This document shows, piece by piece, positions 21,395 to 31,585 of a stretch of 64,000 nucleotides of DNA; position 1 is the stretch's first letter, and every line of letters begins with the position of its first letter. The stretch lies in NCBI GenBank assembly GCA_038380435.1, contig JAWZYU010000025.1, positions 26,140,707 to 26,204,706 of the forward strand, read 5' to 3'. The notes under the pieces were generated by a model that was not told where the DNA came from, made no database searches, and was given only the letters and a program-made list of their open reading frames with translations. Both the position numbers and the translations under genes were made by a program. This stretch comes from Ryuthela nishihirai (lineage: Eukaryota; Arthropoda; Arachnida; Araneae; Heptathelidae).

Positions 21395-21642
21395 CGGTAT
21401 TTTTCACGTCTTTCACTCACTTTTTTCAGCACTAAAATTACAGCACTTATACCCACTAACAAAGCAGCATCAGTTACATCCATTGCAACTTCACGTCTAC
21501 AGGTGAAAATTACAGCACTTATACCCACTAACAAAGCAGCATCAGTTACATCCATTGCAACTTCACGTCTACAGGTGAAAAATTGAAAACCATTTGGCGC
21601 ACAGATGTAGATAGTTGAAGGCATGTGTCCAATACATTCCAT
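21395..21642 (-). pseudogene. Harbinger-type transposase first exon with an internal duplication
   Basis: The minus-strand frame reads MDVTDAALLVGISAVI, then LVLKKVSERREKYR, and reaches a possible donor CCG|GTGATC. A short hydrophobic ALLV block followed by a basic stretch is typical of the start of Harbinger transposases. The domain is preceded by an in-frame 24-residue duplicate (72 bp repeat at 21434-21577). The catalytic exons are absent. Confidence 0.4.
21434..21577. repeat. 72 bp perfect tandem duplication
   Basis: Two adjacent identical 72 bp units start at AAAATTACAGC (21434 and 21506). The unit length is a multiple of three and duplicates 24 codons of the Harbinger-like exon without breaking the frame. 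Identity is essentially complete, so the event is young. Confidence 0.9.
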
Positions 21643-21662
21643 CTAAGGCATGCCCTAGACTA

Positions 21663-22035
21663 GGGGCGGGGGTGGCTCAGTTGGTAGTGCGCCAAGCTCA
21701 TAATCTGTAGTTCCCAGCTGGGTCAGCGTTGAGATTTATCTCCGCAAAAATCCCCGCCCTGCCCACAGTCAGTAGGGGACACCGATGGGCTTGGAAAGGC
21801 TGCCGTCCGTCGGAAGGGACGTTAAGTCGTGGCCCCGTGTGCGGGAGAGACATACCCTGTGCACGTTAAAGAACACGCTGGATGGCCTTGACGGGGGCTA
21901 CCATCTGTCTCCCAACAGCTGTTCCAGTGGGTCCCCTCCCCCAACCTTCTCTGAGCCTTCGGGATCCATGTGACCTGCCCATTTAGCCCATGGTGAGCAA
22001 AAAAGTGCCGCTAAGAGGTAAAACAACCCAACCCA
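21663..22035 (+). mobile_element. SINE-A copy with the B box deleted
   Basis: The A-box region GGTGGCTCAGTTGGTAGTGC is intact, but the sequence goes directly from GTAGTTCCCA to GCTGGGTCAGC, losing the GGTTCGAGTCC B box. The body and tail are well preserved. The short TSD AGACTA lies at 21657-21662 and 22036-22041. Without a B box the copy should be transcriptionally weak. Confidence 0.9.
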
Positions 22036-22041
22036 AGACTA

Positions 22042-23940
22042 CTCGGTGTTGAAAAGAGGAATTGAAAATTGAAAGTGAAGTTGAAGATGAAAGCACACAA
22101 ATGTGGACATAGCCATTGCAAGACACTGAAGTATCACAGTATGGTTACTACCTAACCTTCAAAAACTCTTACCAAAATATCGAGTGCATTTTGGAACTGG
22201 GGTATTATCCCCCCCCATGACCGAAAAAATTAATACTCCCCCCCCCGCTCCATCCACAAATCATGGTCCACCACTAATATGAAACTCCATTTTCACATGG
22301 AAAGTTATTTATTCATAAAAAAACAATAGTTACAAATAAAATGTATACATTCCAAATATATATTTTTCTGCTTAATAATTAAATATTGCATACATTTGTT
22401 TTTGTATTACATTTGACTGGTCAAGTATTCTATCACCATATATCTTGCAATCTATCAAATCTTCTGAAACAATGCAGAAGGAAGCGAAAAAGCTACAGCG
22501 ATACACTCTACTCGCTTTATCCTGTCAATTACCTACCACTCGTGATTTTGACTGTATACGCAACTAGATGTGATCACAAAATGTATATCGCAAACAACGA
22601 AATAATATTATTATAAGAGTGCAAGAATGAAGAAAAAATCACATTGAGAATAAACTAACCTCAGTGTATGTCGAATATACTCTCTAATCGTTTTTTAATC
22701 ATACATGAATTTACGATTTCAATACTTACTAACCAAAGGATTTAGCCAATTAATAATACGGTTACAGACTTATAAGAATATCTCTTTCATTTTGAAAAAG
22801 AAACTTGACATAATGCGGTCTAATAGTTTAGGTTGATCAATACATTAACCAGTTTGGAATCCATAAATTCAACACAAAATGTTACCTCTTTCGATTGCTT
22901 TACCTTAACATCATCTGCCGTGCAGAAAATAAGAAAAATTATCTTTCATATCAGAAAGGGAAATACCCGTATAAATACGCAACACACGGTAATCTATCTA
23001 GAGGGTAGCCATTTCAGTAAAAATACAATATAAAATTTAACCTTTAAAGATTTTCTTCGTTAGAAATCATACAAATAGAATCACCTACTTGTCAGTAAAT
23101 GTCTTAAGTTCTAAGGAATAATAATATACCTATTCAAAGAAAGCCATGAAGACAATCATTACTGATATTTTCTTTTTTACATTATGAGGATCATTTAATG
23201 TTATGAAATCTTTTCAAATTTTCGAAAGGTCCACGATTTAACTACTTTGTAGTTTAATGGTCTCAGTCTAGTTCATTAGAATCGAGTTGTGATCATGCAG
23301 CAAAGAATAGAATGCAGATCATAGATGTAGTAAAAGTGAACTAGATAGTGCTTTAGCAACAAAACGGACGCCAGACCTCATTTTCACAAGCAATCCCTAT
23401 TTATTGAACAGGTTTAAGTTCTATTGACTTCGTATTAGGTTGAAATATACCTCATGGGCGATAAATCTGGATAATACTTGATCAAAAGAAGCGTGTTTTG
23501 CTTTCAATTTTAATAATTTCCTATTGCTTTTTATTTGAACTTTGAATCATGGAATTTGCCAAAAATATTGATTCACATTTTTTTTTTACTATATTAAAGT
23601 GATGGGGATTCGATGGATTAAATGCATCAGTGGTAAAGGTAGGAAGCTATGGCAAATGAAAGCGTTTACATATCCTTTTTATATATTTTCTTTACTTGCG
23701 AAATGTTTCAAACGGGACGATTCAAAACGTTAAAAGGCACTTTATCAACGATGCTGGAATGAAACTCGCAAAATCTAATATAAATATGAACTGAATATAA
23801 CTAAGAACACGCCATTTTTGTGACGAACTTTGCTCACGGCTATTAAAATTTTGGCACCAAGTTGCCAGCAGCAAAATGCTGATGATGCACTATCTAGTTG
23901 CTCTTGACTATATCCAAGGAGTATAGAAAACAGAGAAAAG
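22042..23940. other. AT-rich non-coding stretch with C tracts
   Basis: No exon or known repeat is recognised. Two poly-C runs (near 22210-22220 and 22240-22250) lie in an otherwise AT-rich sequence. Short open frames here look random. Confidence 0.45.
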
Positions 23941-23969
23941 GCCCTAAACGAGTTTACCTTTAAAAAAAA

Positions 23970-24041
23970 AAGTTCGTTTAGTTTAACTAATGTTCGTTTA
24001 ACTGAGAGGTGTCTGAATTGAAATTCAGCCACCTCCTCAGT
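23970..24041. repeat. Hairpin next to GTTCGTTTA repeats, possible Tigger-type terminus
   Basis: AGTTCGTTTAGTTTAAC and TGTTCGTTTAACTGAGAGG precede a hairpin in which ACTGAGAGGTGTCTGAATT pairs with AATTCAGCCACCTCCTCAGT (24001-24041). GTTCGTTTAAC-type repeats are common at the ends of pogo/Tigger transposons, and a Tigger-like coding scrap lies 3 kb downstream. Confidence 0.45.
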
Positions 24042-24289
24042 TAGTCAAAGAAGTAAAGTTTGCTCTTATAGAATTATTACCTTCAATATGACTGGGAAGA
24101 AATGCCAATCACAATGACGTATTAATAGTTATATTTTGCGTTTTTGTCTAAGCATTAAAAGTTATGTTTAAATCAAAATTTGTTGCCTCATACCCTCCTA
24201 AACAACCATCTATTGAACATGGATTGACGCTATTTGGTTTGTTAGATGGCCATTAGAGGGGATTATATTTCAAATGTGTGTTATGGGTG

Positions 24290-24420
24290 CATAGTTTGGA
24301 GCGGATCACAGACGGCTGTGCCTGCCGACCATGGAGGTAGGAAGAAAAGAGGAGGGGCCCTAAGCACTTAAAGATGATGCTACGGCGACTGCGCGGCAGT
24401 CATATTGTTTTATTCAAAAC
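24290..24420. promoter_or_regulatory. GC- and CpG-rich island, candidate promoter
   Basis: This short GC-rich patch in an AT-rich region contains GATCACAGACGGCTGT, GCCGACCATGGAGG and GCTACGGCGACTGCGCGGC. The first word recurs exactly at 28098-28113. It looks like a promoter or the end of a transposon. No transcript start or first exon can be assigned. Confidence 0.3.
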
Positions 24421-25354
24421 ATTGATCAGTAGTGTTGGAATTCAGCGTTTTGGATGAACGAATCGCCTTTCAAAAAAGATACCAGGAATTGCCTTTCATC
24501 GGTCAATTTGTCATTTTTATAAAGTTTAATTAATTATATAATGATACAAGTATCTTTGCGTTCTAATTACGCCGCTATGAAATCAGTTTTATTTCGAATT
24601 ACAAACCTTGATTCTTCAACTGATTTTTTTTTTATTTTTTTAGGATTGTACGCAGTGAGAAATGTCAAGATGTACTTCTTATATTGATTGATTGATTTTA
24701 CGTTACGCTTATTTGAGAATTCCTTATGCAGGATTTCTCAGTTGAAAAATTTTGTTGGCTGTAATTGAATATTAGTGTGTATTCTATTTAATGGATGATG
24801 AATTTACATACTTTTAAATAGAGGTGATTAAAATATCAGGGAGTTTCTTTTTTGTTTTTCATTTTATTTTAGGTGGAAGTATTAGATATTATTATTTTGT
24901 TTAAATGTTTCAGTGTTTAAATTCCTCTCTTTTCCTGATTTAATAAGTTCAGTGTAAAAAGTGAAAAGTAAATTACAATAAAGTATTTTCATGAAGTGAG
25001 AAATATAATCTTTCTTTTTTTTAATTTGGGTAGCATTTAAGGGTTTTGTTTAAATGCCCCCCTTTTTTATTGGATTGGAGTCTTATCTTTTTGAATTTCT
25101 TTTTAGATTAATTTAATGTATCTGGTATAAATTGTAACAGGTGAGTGATAGCGATCACTAGTTAGGGTGAAAATTTTTCAAATTGTTTAAATAATTTTAG
25201 TTAAAAGAGGAGAGGAGAGTGTAATGCTTTTCTCCTTTTCATTAATTCTTTTGATAGGGTTCAAATTTACCCTTTTAAGGAGAATACTGAATATATTTAA
25301 TTCTGTATGGATTTAAATAGAGCGAGTGTATTGCTTGTAGTTAGTTTATTTTTA

Positions 25355-25460
25355 CTTTGGTTGAGGGGGGTTAGGAGTACATAAAGGGAGATATGAGAGA
25401 CTGGAGTCAGGCACTGAGATGTTGGGTTGGACTTGGAGCCACTGTCTGGAACGTTGCCTT
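25355..25460 (+). repeat. First unit of a 100 bp repeat pair in T-rich DNA
   Basis: The sequence from GGTTGAGGGGGG through GGAGATATGAGAGACTGG to GGAGCCACTGT is similar to 25700-25795. Both units are followed by long T runs. The spacing is about 345 bp, suggesting a larger tandem unit. Confidence 0.55.
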
Positions 25461-25699
25461 TTTTTTAATGTATATTATATTCCCTTCACCCTGTGGATAT
25501 TTTTTTTTTGTTTTCTTTTTATATTTTTTTAATTTTTATTATTTTTGCTTAGTGTAACTGTTAGTAGTTTTTTTTTTTGTATAGTTTTTTCAGATATTAT
25601 TTCGAATTTTTCTTTTGTGACTGAGGAAGGATGTATTTTAATTCTTACGGATTTTTTTTTTAGAGATTGTAATAATTGTGTATTTTGTATTGATTGTTA

Positions 25700-25795
25700 A
25701 CTCTGGTTGAGGGAGGAGAATGAGCATGAATTGGGGAGAGATGTGAAGCTGAGGGTACAGACACAGAGCTGGTGGGTTCGAGCCACCGTTTTTTT
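25700..25795 (+). repeat. Second unit of the 100 bp repeat pair
   Basis: It runs GGTTGAGGGAGG, GGGGAGAGATGTGAAGC, GGTGGGTTCGAGCCACCG and then a T run. The GGTGGGTTCGAGCCACC segment is a short palindrome that resembles a tRNA T-arm. The 139-codon frame beginning at 25707 runs through this repeat and T tracts and is probably not a gene. Confidence 0.55.
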
Positions 25796-27112
25796 TTTTG
25801 TATATATTTTAGTTCTTTTTTTTACTGCATATATTAACAACAGCAATATATTTATAAATAAGCAAAAATTCAGGGTTGTAGCTGCCTCTAAAAATCGGGA
25901 GTGTCATCATAGCAGAGATTTTTTTTCCTTTTACGAGTTTAGAGGTGTGTTACAAATTTTACATATTTATTTTAAACTTAATTCTATGGTTTACTGTTTG
26001 GTACTGTTTTATTTAAATAAATTTCTTGAAAAGATGCTTTATTTTTTGCACTGTAAACTAAACTGCACTGTCAGCCTATGGCCAATACATAGAAATTATC
26101 TTTTATATCAGCTTTCCATTACTTAAAGAGAGACGAGAAGCATTAAAGATAATAGTTTTGCTAACGTTTCTGTTTGATTAGTTTCATGAATTTTTGACTA
26201 TATCACAAAACAAAGAATTTTGATGATGAGACAATTTGTCTGTGGAAAGCATTTCAATGTAGGTGTGTTATACATGATTTCTCCACCAAAGTTTAAAATA
26301 TTTTTTAAAATCTACCATTTTGGCTCCTACACTATTGGCTTTATTTAGTTTTGTTAAGCAAAATTTTTTTTATTTTTGTGGAATGAGAATTTTTTTAACG
26401 TAAAACAGCTATTTTCTGAATCTTAAAAATGTGATTTTTTTGCAATTTAAATGCTGCTATTGCATATAATGTTTAGTGTTTTATCCATAAAATGTTTTCT
26501 GCTATTATCAGTGCAGTATAAATAAACTTTCAAAATCTGGAAATTGTTTGTTATTGTCGTATTCAACGAAATACATAAATAGTTCTGCTGTACAATAATT
26601 CTGCACGGAAATATTCATTGCATTAAAAAAGGCAATATAAATTCCAAATAGCTTAAATGGGCTTTCTCTCAGTCGTAAAAAAATAATCTTCCCGTATATA
26701 ACGCACAGTAAAACTGAGTATAGCACATGAAAAGTAGGCTTGATTGCAGCGGCAGACGGTTTGTTTTGAATGCAACAACATGGCTACCGCCCTGCTGCGT
26801 CAGCATCAAAATTGACATTTTTCAAAAAATCAAATTATCATCTTGGACAGGGAAAGTGCGTCTCCTCTCATTCATACCTCCGTGCTCTCACTATGACAAT
26901 TGTTGCCATTCCCTTAGTTTTGACTTATATCTATCTAATTTCATGCAGTAGAATCGTAGCATACAATATTGGACATTTTATTTATTTGAGGGAGGGAAAA
27001 ATGACCCAAAACGCTGCTTCAGAATTTTTTTAATTTCAAAACTGTTGTTTGCAACTATATAAGGTTAAAACTCTAACAGTTATTGATGTGTGAAAGAAAT
27101 TTTCTATTTTAG

Positions 27113-27779
27113 ATTGTATCAGACATGCTGGATTGACGCTATCAGAATTAAAACCATCAAATTTAAACGCATGCTGGAAAGCTATTTGGCCAGAATATGT
27201 AAAAAGCAAAGACCTGCACCCCCAAATACGACTGAATATCCTAATATCATCACTTTAGCACATTCAGTTGGTGGAGAAGGATTCGATGATTTATCGTTTG
27301 CAGATATTAATGGATTACTGGTTGACAAAGCTCTTAGCGAAGATGAAATAAAAGTTGTCCTTAAGAATCCTGATGAAAAAGAAAATAGTGATGGTGATGA
27401 AGAGGTTCCACTCATTGCAGGTTTAATTAAAGAAGGGCTTCAGATGGTTAGTAAATTGGAAAGTCATTTTTTTACACATGATCCCATTGTTGAACGAGCT
27501 GATCATTTAAACGTAAAGTCATGTATGGCGGGTTATCAAGAATTATACAAAGATCTAGTCAAAGCAGGATCTCAACGATTAATTACAGTGTTCGTTGTCT
27601 AAACTAATCAAACCTCAGAATCACTCGAAACAAGTGATAATTTGGTTCTCCCTGCCACAGAGAACATTTCACCATTGGAGTATGAACATGACGTCCAGAA
27701 TGTTTCAAGCGATGAAAGTGATTTAATTCCAGTCTTACAAAAACGAATGCGTCTACTGTCAGAAAGTGACAACGAATAA
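27113..27779 (+). pseudogene. Tigger/pogo-like transposase C-terminal fragment with one nonsense codon
   Basis: After a possible acceptor (TTCTATTTTAG) the frame reads TCWIDAIRIKTIKFKRML. It is followed by GFDDLSFADINGLLVD and ALSEDEIKVVL, then DEKENSDGDEEVPL and FFTHDPIVERADHLN. A short motif with Trp, then an acidic GF-D-L segment and EDEI-type helix, is usual after the catalytic domain in Tigger (pogo, DDE_1) transposases. A TAA at 27600-27602 stops the frame, yet the same frame is open for 58 more codons and ends in an acidic SSDESDL to LLSESDNE tail with its own TAA at 27777. The DDE catalytic region was not found upstream. It is either a transposon relic or a recently broken host gene derived from one. 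Confidence 0.5.
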
Positions 27780-28094
27780 AATCTAGTTAATAAGCATATG
27801 CAAGTCATATTTTTTTGCACTTTTGTATTCTTGAATTAGTGACATATTATTTTCTTTATGAAGAATAATTTACTTTATATATGTACATATAATTATCTTT
27901 GCAAGTTTATAAAATAAAAAAATGTGTTTAAATGAATAAAAATCAAGATTTAATTAAAGATTTTGATATGATTTGTTTGAAAACATTATTTGCACTGGGT
28001 TTACACCTCTGGATCCAATGTTCTATTTTTTCATATACACTCATTGAGGTAGTAATACTAGAGACAGGACTCTGATTCCTGTAGCATTGACCGC

Positions 28095-28131
28095 CATGAT
28101 CACAGACGGCTGTCTGCCGACTGTGATCATG
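28095..28131. repeat. 37 bp palindrome with a repeated GATCACAGACGGCTGT word
   Basis: CATGATCACAG at one end pairs with CTGTGATCATG at the other, with GGC/GCC pairing inside. GTCACAGACGGCTGTC follows again at 28131-28146. The 16 bp word also occurs at 24304-24319, so the pair brackets the Tigger-like fragment. Confidence 0.6.
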
Positions 28132-28141
28132 TCACAGACGG

Positions 28142-28691
28142 CTGTCTACCATGATGCTTTGCGAATTGGCCGCGAACAACGATGAAGGCTATTTAAAAAT
28201 GCTTAACAAATGATTTAAATGAAGCACAACCTTGCTGTTTTTGGTTTTTTATTTCAATGAGGTTATTCCAGTGTCGCAATTAAAGCAAAATAGATTTAAT
28301 TAATACACACTTACTGATTTATATCGGATGAAAAGCGAAGACGCTGAAAACTGCTTCTCTTTCAAATCGAGGTTTTCTATGAAAATTAAAAAAAAATCGA
28401 TATGTTCTTAATATGTGATTAAAGCTGAACTAAATTGTCCGTAAACTTAGCAGACTTTAATTTGAGCCCGTTTAAAACAGGAACAATGGTAAACATATTT
28501 TAAAATCTAATACATGATCAAATCATTCAGCTTAAGCGAAAGACCTGAAAATTTATAGACCTTAATAGTGCAAATCCGCACCTCATTTAAAAAAACATAA
28601 AAAGTCACATTTATTTTCTTCTTTCATTAAAAAACATTAATTTTTATTAAAAATTGAAAGAAATAATCAGAGAGTGTAAATTTTTTTCAAT
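28142..28691. other. AT-rich non-coding stretch
   Basis: No gene or repeat recognised. Confidence 0.4.
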
Positions 28692-28960
28692 TCAGCTGAG
28701 GCAGGAAATCAAATCTCTTCCCAACAAATGATACAATTTAATTTCATGCTATAAAAAAAACAAAATATTATATGCTTGTTATTCAGTTGATGCATAAAGA
28801 AATTCAAGCCCACCCCTCCCACACAAACGGCATAATTGAAATTTGATGCTATGAAAAAACAAATATTGTAAACTTTTATATCAGTTAAGGCAGAAGGAAA
28901 TCCAAGGTCACACACACAAATGACAAAATTGAAATTGCATGCAATAGATATAAAAAACGA
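28692..28960. repeat. Three diverged tandem units of 91-98 bp
   Basis: Units begin TCAGCTGAGGCAG (28692), TCAGTTGATGCAT (28783) and TCAGTTAAGGCAG (28881). Each contains an AAATC/AAATTC block, an A/C-rich centre and ATGCTATAAAAAA or a variant. Divergence between units indicates an old array. The open frame reading through it on the minus strand is not supported as coding. Confidence 0.7.
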
Positions 28961-28980
28961 TGCAGAAATGGTACAGCTCT

Positions 28981-29300
28981 GAAAATTTGCACCTAAGGGT
29001 AATCCGGGTCGAAGATCTCAAGAAAAATCCGAAATTTGACCACTGACGTGTCCTTCAGGGTCAAATAGACTAAACCTTGAGCTATGTACTAGGAGCATGG
29101 AAATTTATGTCTTGGTACTTTAGGTTGTAGACGTCAAAAACATTACAAAATGGCTGATCTGAAGGGTCCTTCTTGGTCAAATTTATATCTATCAGTGCTA
29201 GAGGGCTGCAAATTGATGCCTGGGGGTATTTTAAATTGCAGATTTTAGACATTTGGTCAAATTTGGGATGCGATGGGTCCTTTGTGGACGAAGGCTAAAT
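28981..29300. repeat. Degenerate repeats of about 114 bp
   Basis: GTCCTTCAGGGTCAAAT (29050), GTCCTTCTTGGTCAAAT (29166) and GTCCTTTGTGGACGAA (29276) recur with similar sequence between them. Antisense-like words (TTTGACCTCAAAGGGCCC, TTTGACCTTCAACTTC) occur at 52535-52660, so a dispersed family is possible. Confidence 0.5.
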
Positions 29301-29317
29301 CTCGATATACCAGTAAT

Positions 29318-29515
29318 AAATAAAAATAAATAAATACCTCCTCAAGCAGCTGCTTGCCACAGAGGTCTGACAGGATCCTGTCAGTTTATATGCCACAGTA
29401 GGAGATCTGAGAGGATGGCAGGACCTCAGCAGAAAAACGACACACACATCCATGCCTAATTCCGGGGCTCGAACCCAGGTCCCTTAGATCAGTAGCCAAG
29501 CGTGCTAACGGAGAG
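29318..29515 (-). mobile_element. SINE-B copy, head truncated
   Basis: A minus-strand SINE-B with an ATAAATAAATA tail at the left and the B box GGTTCGAGCCCC near 29467-29478. The first part of the tRNA-like head is missing after GTTAGCACG. The GGAGAGC before 29515 is not family sequence. Confidence 0.85.
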
Positions 29516-29803
29516 CTAAAAATTGACGAATAGGGTTTTATCATGCAGAGAACTCAGTAATAAGAGGAATTTTCACATCCAGTGTTACATTTAAGGTCAA
29601 AGAGGGGTTGGAGTGATGTCTAGAAATTAAAAGGTGCTGAACATGTCAATCAATTTTTATTATATCTCTATAGTTTCAATTATCACAATTTTAAAGGAAC
29701 CATTCCTTTCAGACTTTTTGTCACTTTTATTTTTCGTATTTGTAAAATATCCTTACATTGAAGAACAATTGTAATCAGAATTATACAATAACTAGCTATC
29801 AGA

Positions 29804-29940
29804 TTATAAAAGACATCTTCCTACAGCAAAGCCAACACTTTCAATCATTCCACACATTATGCCGCAGAATTTTTGGTTCAGCCAGTGTCTATGAATATAC
29901 ATAATAATTCTCTCTTCTTGGGAAGATGACATCTTGTATC
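29804..29940 (-). CDS. Candidate last coding exon, product unknown
   Basis: A strong acceptor (poly-T then TTTTTTACAG) is followed by an open frame of 45 codons ending in a stop (29806-29804). The peptide includes GYKMSSSQEERIIMYIHRHW, then NQKFCGIMCGMIESVG and FAVGRCLL. It has a Trp, three Cys and mixed composition, unlike translated AT-rich noise. I do not recognise it. A minus-strand ATG-led peptide near 33040 (MEFFGTILQPQ, then GTACGT) is a possible first exon of the same gene, but no in-phase chain was built. Confidence 0.35.
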
Positions 29941-30411
29941 CTGTAAAAAATAAAAATGCTCTTATGAAACAAAAATTTTCTATTCCATCCACAACCTTTA
30001 AAATACTTCAACACTAAAAGTATGGTGGAGCATGAGGGAATTAACCCCTATTCCCAATTAGCGATTTGAGTAGTCGCACATGTAGCATTCAACTGATATG
30101 GCAGTATTTTCAAAATTTCCTGTTATTCCTAAATCAACACAACACTACTTTTCAGCCATATTGTTGATACAGGCAATACTGATATTATTTCTGCTTTACT
30201 TAAAAATATAATATGGCGACAACTGAAGTAAGCAAAACAAAAGAATATCTTGTGCTGGTGTGCAGAAAAACTTCTAAACAGAAAACTTTCATTTGCCATT
30301 TTGGTTTAACACAATTTAGTTCACGTTAGTGTGCAATTTCATTCCCGAATTTACATCCTGTCAACTATTTATCTTCATAGTACTTTTCAAAAATACTTCT
30401 TTCATGAATCA

Positions 30412-30605
30412 GCCGTCCCATGGCACAGTGGTTAGCGTGCTTGGCTTGTGATCTAAGGCACCTGGGTTCGAGCCCCAGGTAAGGCATGGATGTAGGTGTT
30501 TTTCTGCCGAGGTCCTGCCATCCTCTCAGACCTATGGCATATAAACCGACAGGCTCCTGTCAGACCTCTGTGGCAAGCAGCTGCTTCAGGGGGTATTTAT
30601 TTTTA
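30412..30605 (+). mobile_element. SINE-B copy, complete, with TSD
   Basis: The clearest SINE-B: GCCGTCCCATGGCACAGTGG start, A-box GGTTAGCGTGCTTGG, B box GGTTCGAGCCCC, body, and GGGGGTATTTATTTTTAT tail. TSD TTTCATGAATCA at 30400-30411 and 30606-30617. Confidence 0.95.
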
Positions 30606-30617
30606 TTTCATGAATCA

Positions 30618-31573
30618 ATGCCATTTTAACTTTTAGTATGGACTACTTGGAAATAATAATACGTATAATGGTTTCTTGATTTTGTTACAAGAGGAACCTT
30701 AAAAATGAGCATTTGTTTTACGAGGCCATTAAATAAAAAAATTTACTGTTGAAATAGTTTAACGAATTGTGGATTCTGTCTGAATAAAGAAAAATTCATC
30801 AGAATTTCTGAGCAGATGAATATTTGAAGACCACTTGATTTACTGGGCAATGCAAAACGTGCTAAATTTAAGCAAATTAGCTAATGTTCATTGCACTTCC
30901 CCGTTATTTGTAAAATATTTAATGTTCGTTTTCTATTATAATCTAGAACCATTCGTTATATTTGAGAAAGAAATGTGCAGCTTGCAATTCCTGCGCAACA
31001 TCTTTAAGAAAAAACATCATACGGAGTACTATGATGTTCATAAAAAATCTCTCTTCTCAATTAAATGGCCAGAAAATTCAGATAGGATATGAATAAGGGA
31101 AAGAGATCGCCAAACTTTATCCAAAATAGATTGGTTTATTGTGTGCCAAAAACGGGCTGCTCAGTGGTAAAGGAACCCCACCAAAGTAACATACAAAACC
31201 CCTAGAATTCAGAGGTTGTAGAAGGATCCACTGAACAATTGTTAAAACCCTCCAGTCAGCCTTTTAACGTTCGTAGGATGCGAGCTCTACTAGTTTCTCA
31301 TCCTACGATGTCCTAAACGCATCGCCACTCCTCTAGACCATAATGAGGATTAGTAGAGAAAATACATTTCTTTATAAATCAGCATCTGTAATTGAAAACA
31401 TGTCTATTTCGAATTATAATCAGAGTAGCCCAAAATTGTTGTATTGATAGATGTTGACGTTCAGACAGTTCTGTGTTCCAGTATAAAAACAGCTCCAGAC
31501 CCTGTTATCACCACAGTAATAGGAGCACTTCCACTCTTAGAACTGTCTGAACAAGCAAGATTGCAATGAACTT
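30618..31573. other. Non-coding stretch with two inverted-repeat structures
   Basis: A 12 bp-arm hairpin (TCGTAGGATG with CATCCTACGA, 31271-31308) and a 14 bp inverted repeat (GTTCAGACAGTTCT with AGAACTGTCTGAAC, 31459-31552) are present. The latter encloses GTATAAAAACAGC, which could be a TATA-type promoter or a tiny transposon. No gene is seen. Confidence 0.5.
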
Positions 31574-31585
31574 TATGGCTGGGGA

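Larger units (their letters stand above)
20400..21655. mobile_element. Harbinger (PIF)-type element remnant
   Basis: A short plus-strand frame beginning MSSEHILAFIEDYR (20624-20689) resembles the start of a MADF/Myb-like protein. A minus-strand exon (21642-21395) resembles the first exon of a Harbinger transposase. The two are divergent-to-convergent and about 0.7 kb apart. Harbinger elements carry exactly these two genes. The AGGCATGCC word occurs near both ends (20460 and 21646). Most of both genes is missing and a SINE-A interrupts the middle, so this is a deleted copy. Ends and TSD are not secure. Confidence 0.4.

Noticed and set aside
25707..26126. Plus-strand frame of 139 codons
   Set aside because: It runs through a repeat unit and T tracts, giving Phe-rich translation without domain features.
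27182..27415. Minus-strand frame of 77 codons
   Set aside because: Shadow of the Tigger-like plus-strand frame.
28692..28960. CRISPR-like array
   Set aside because: Units are long, diverged and lack unique spacers; the DNA is eukaryotic.
30412..30480. Intact tRNA gene
   Set aside because: A and B boxes are present, but the cloverleaf is not complete and the sequence continues into a SINE body.
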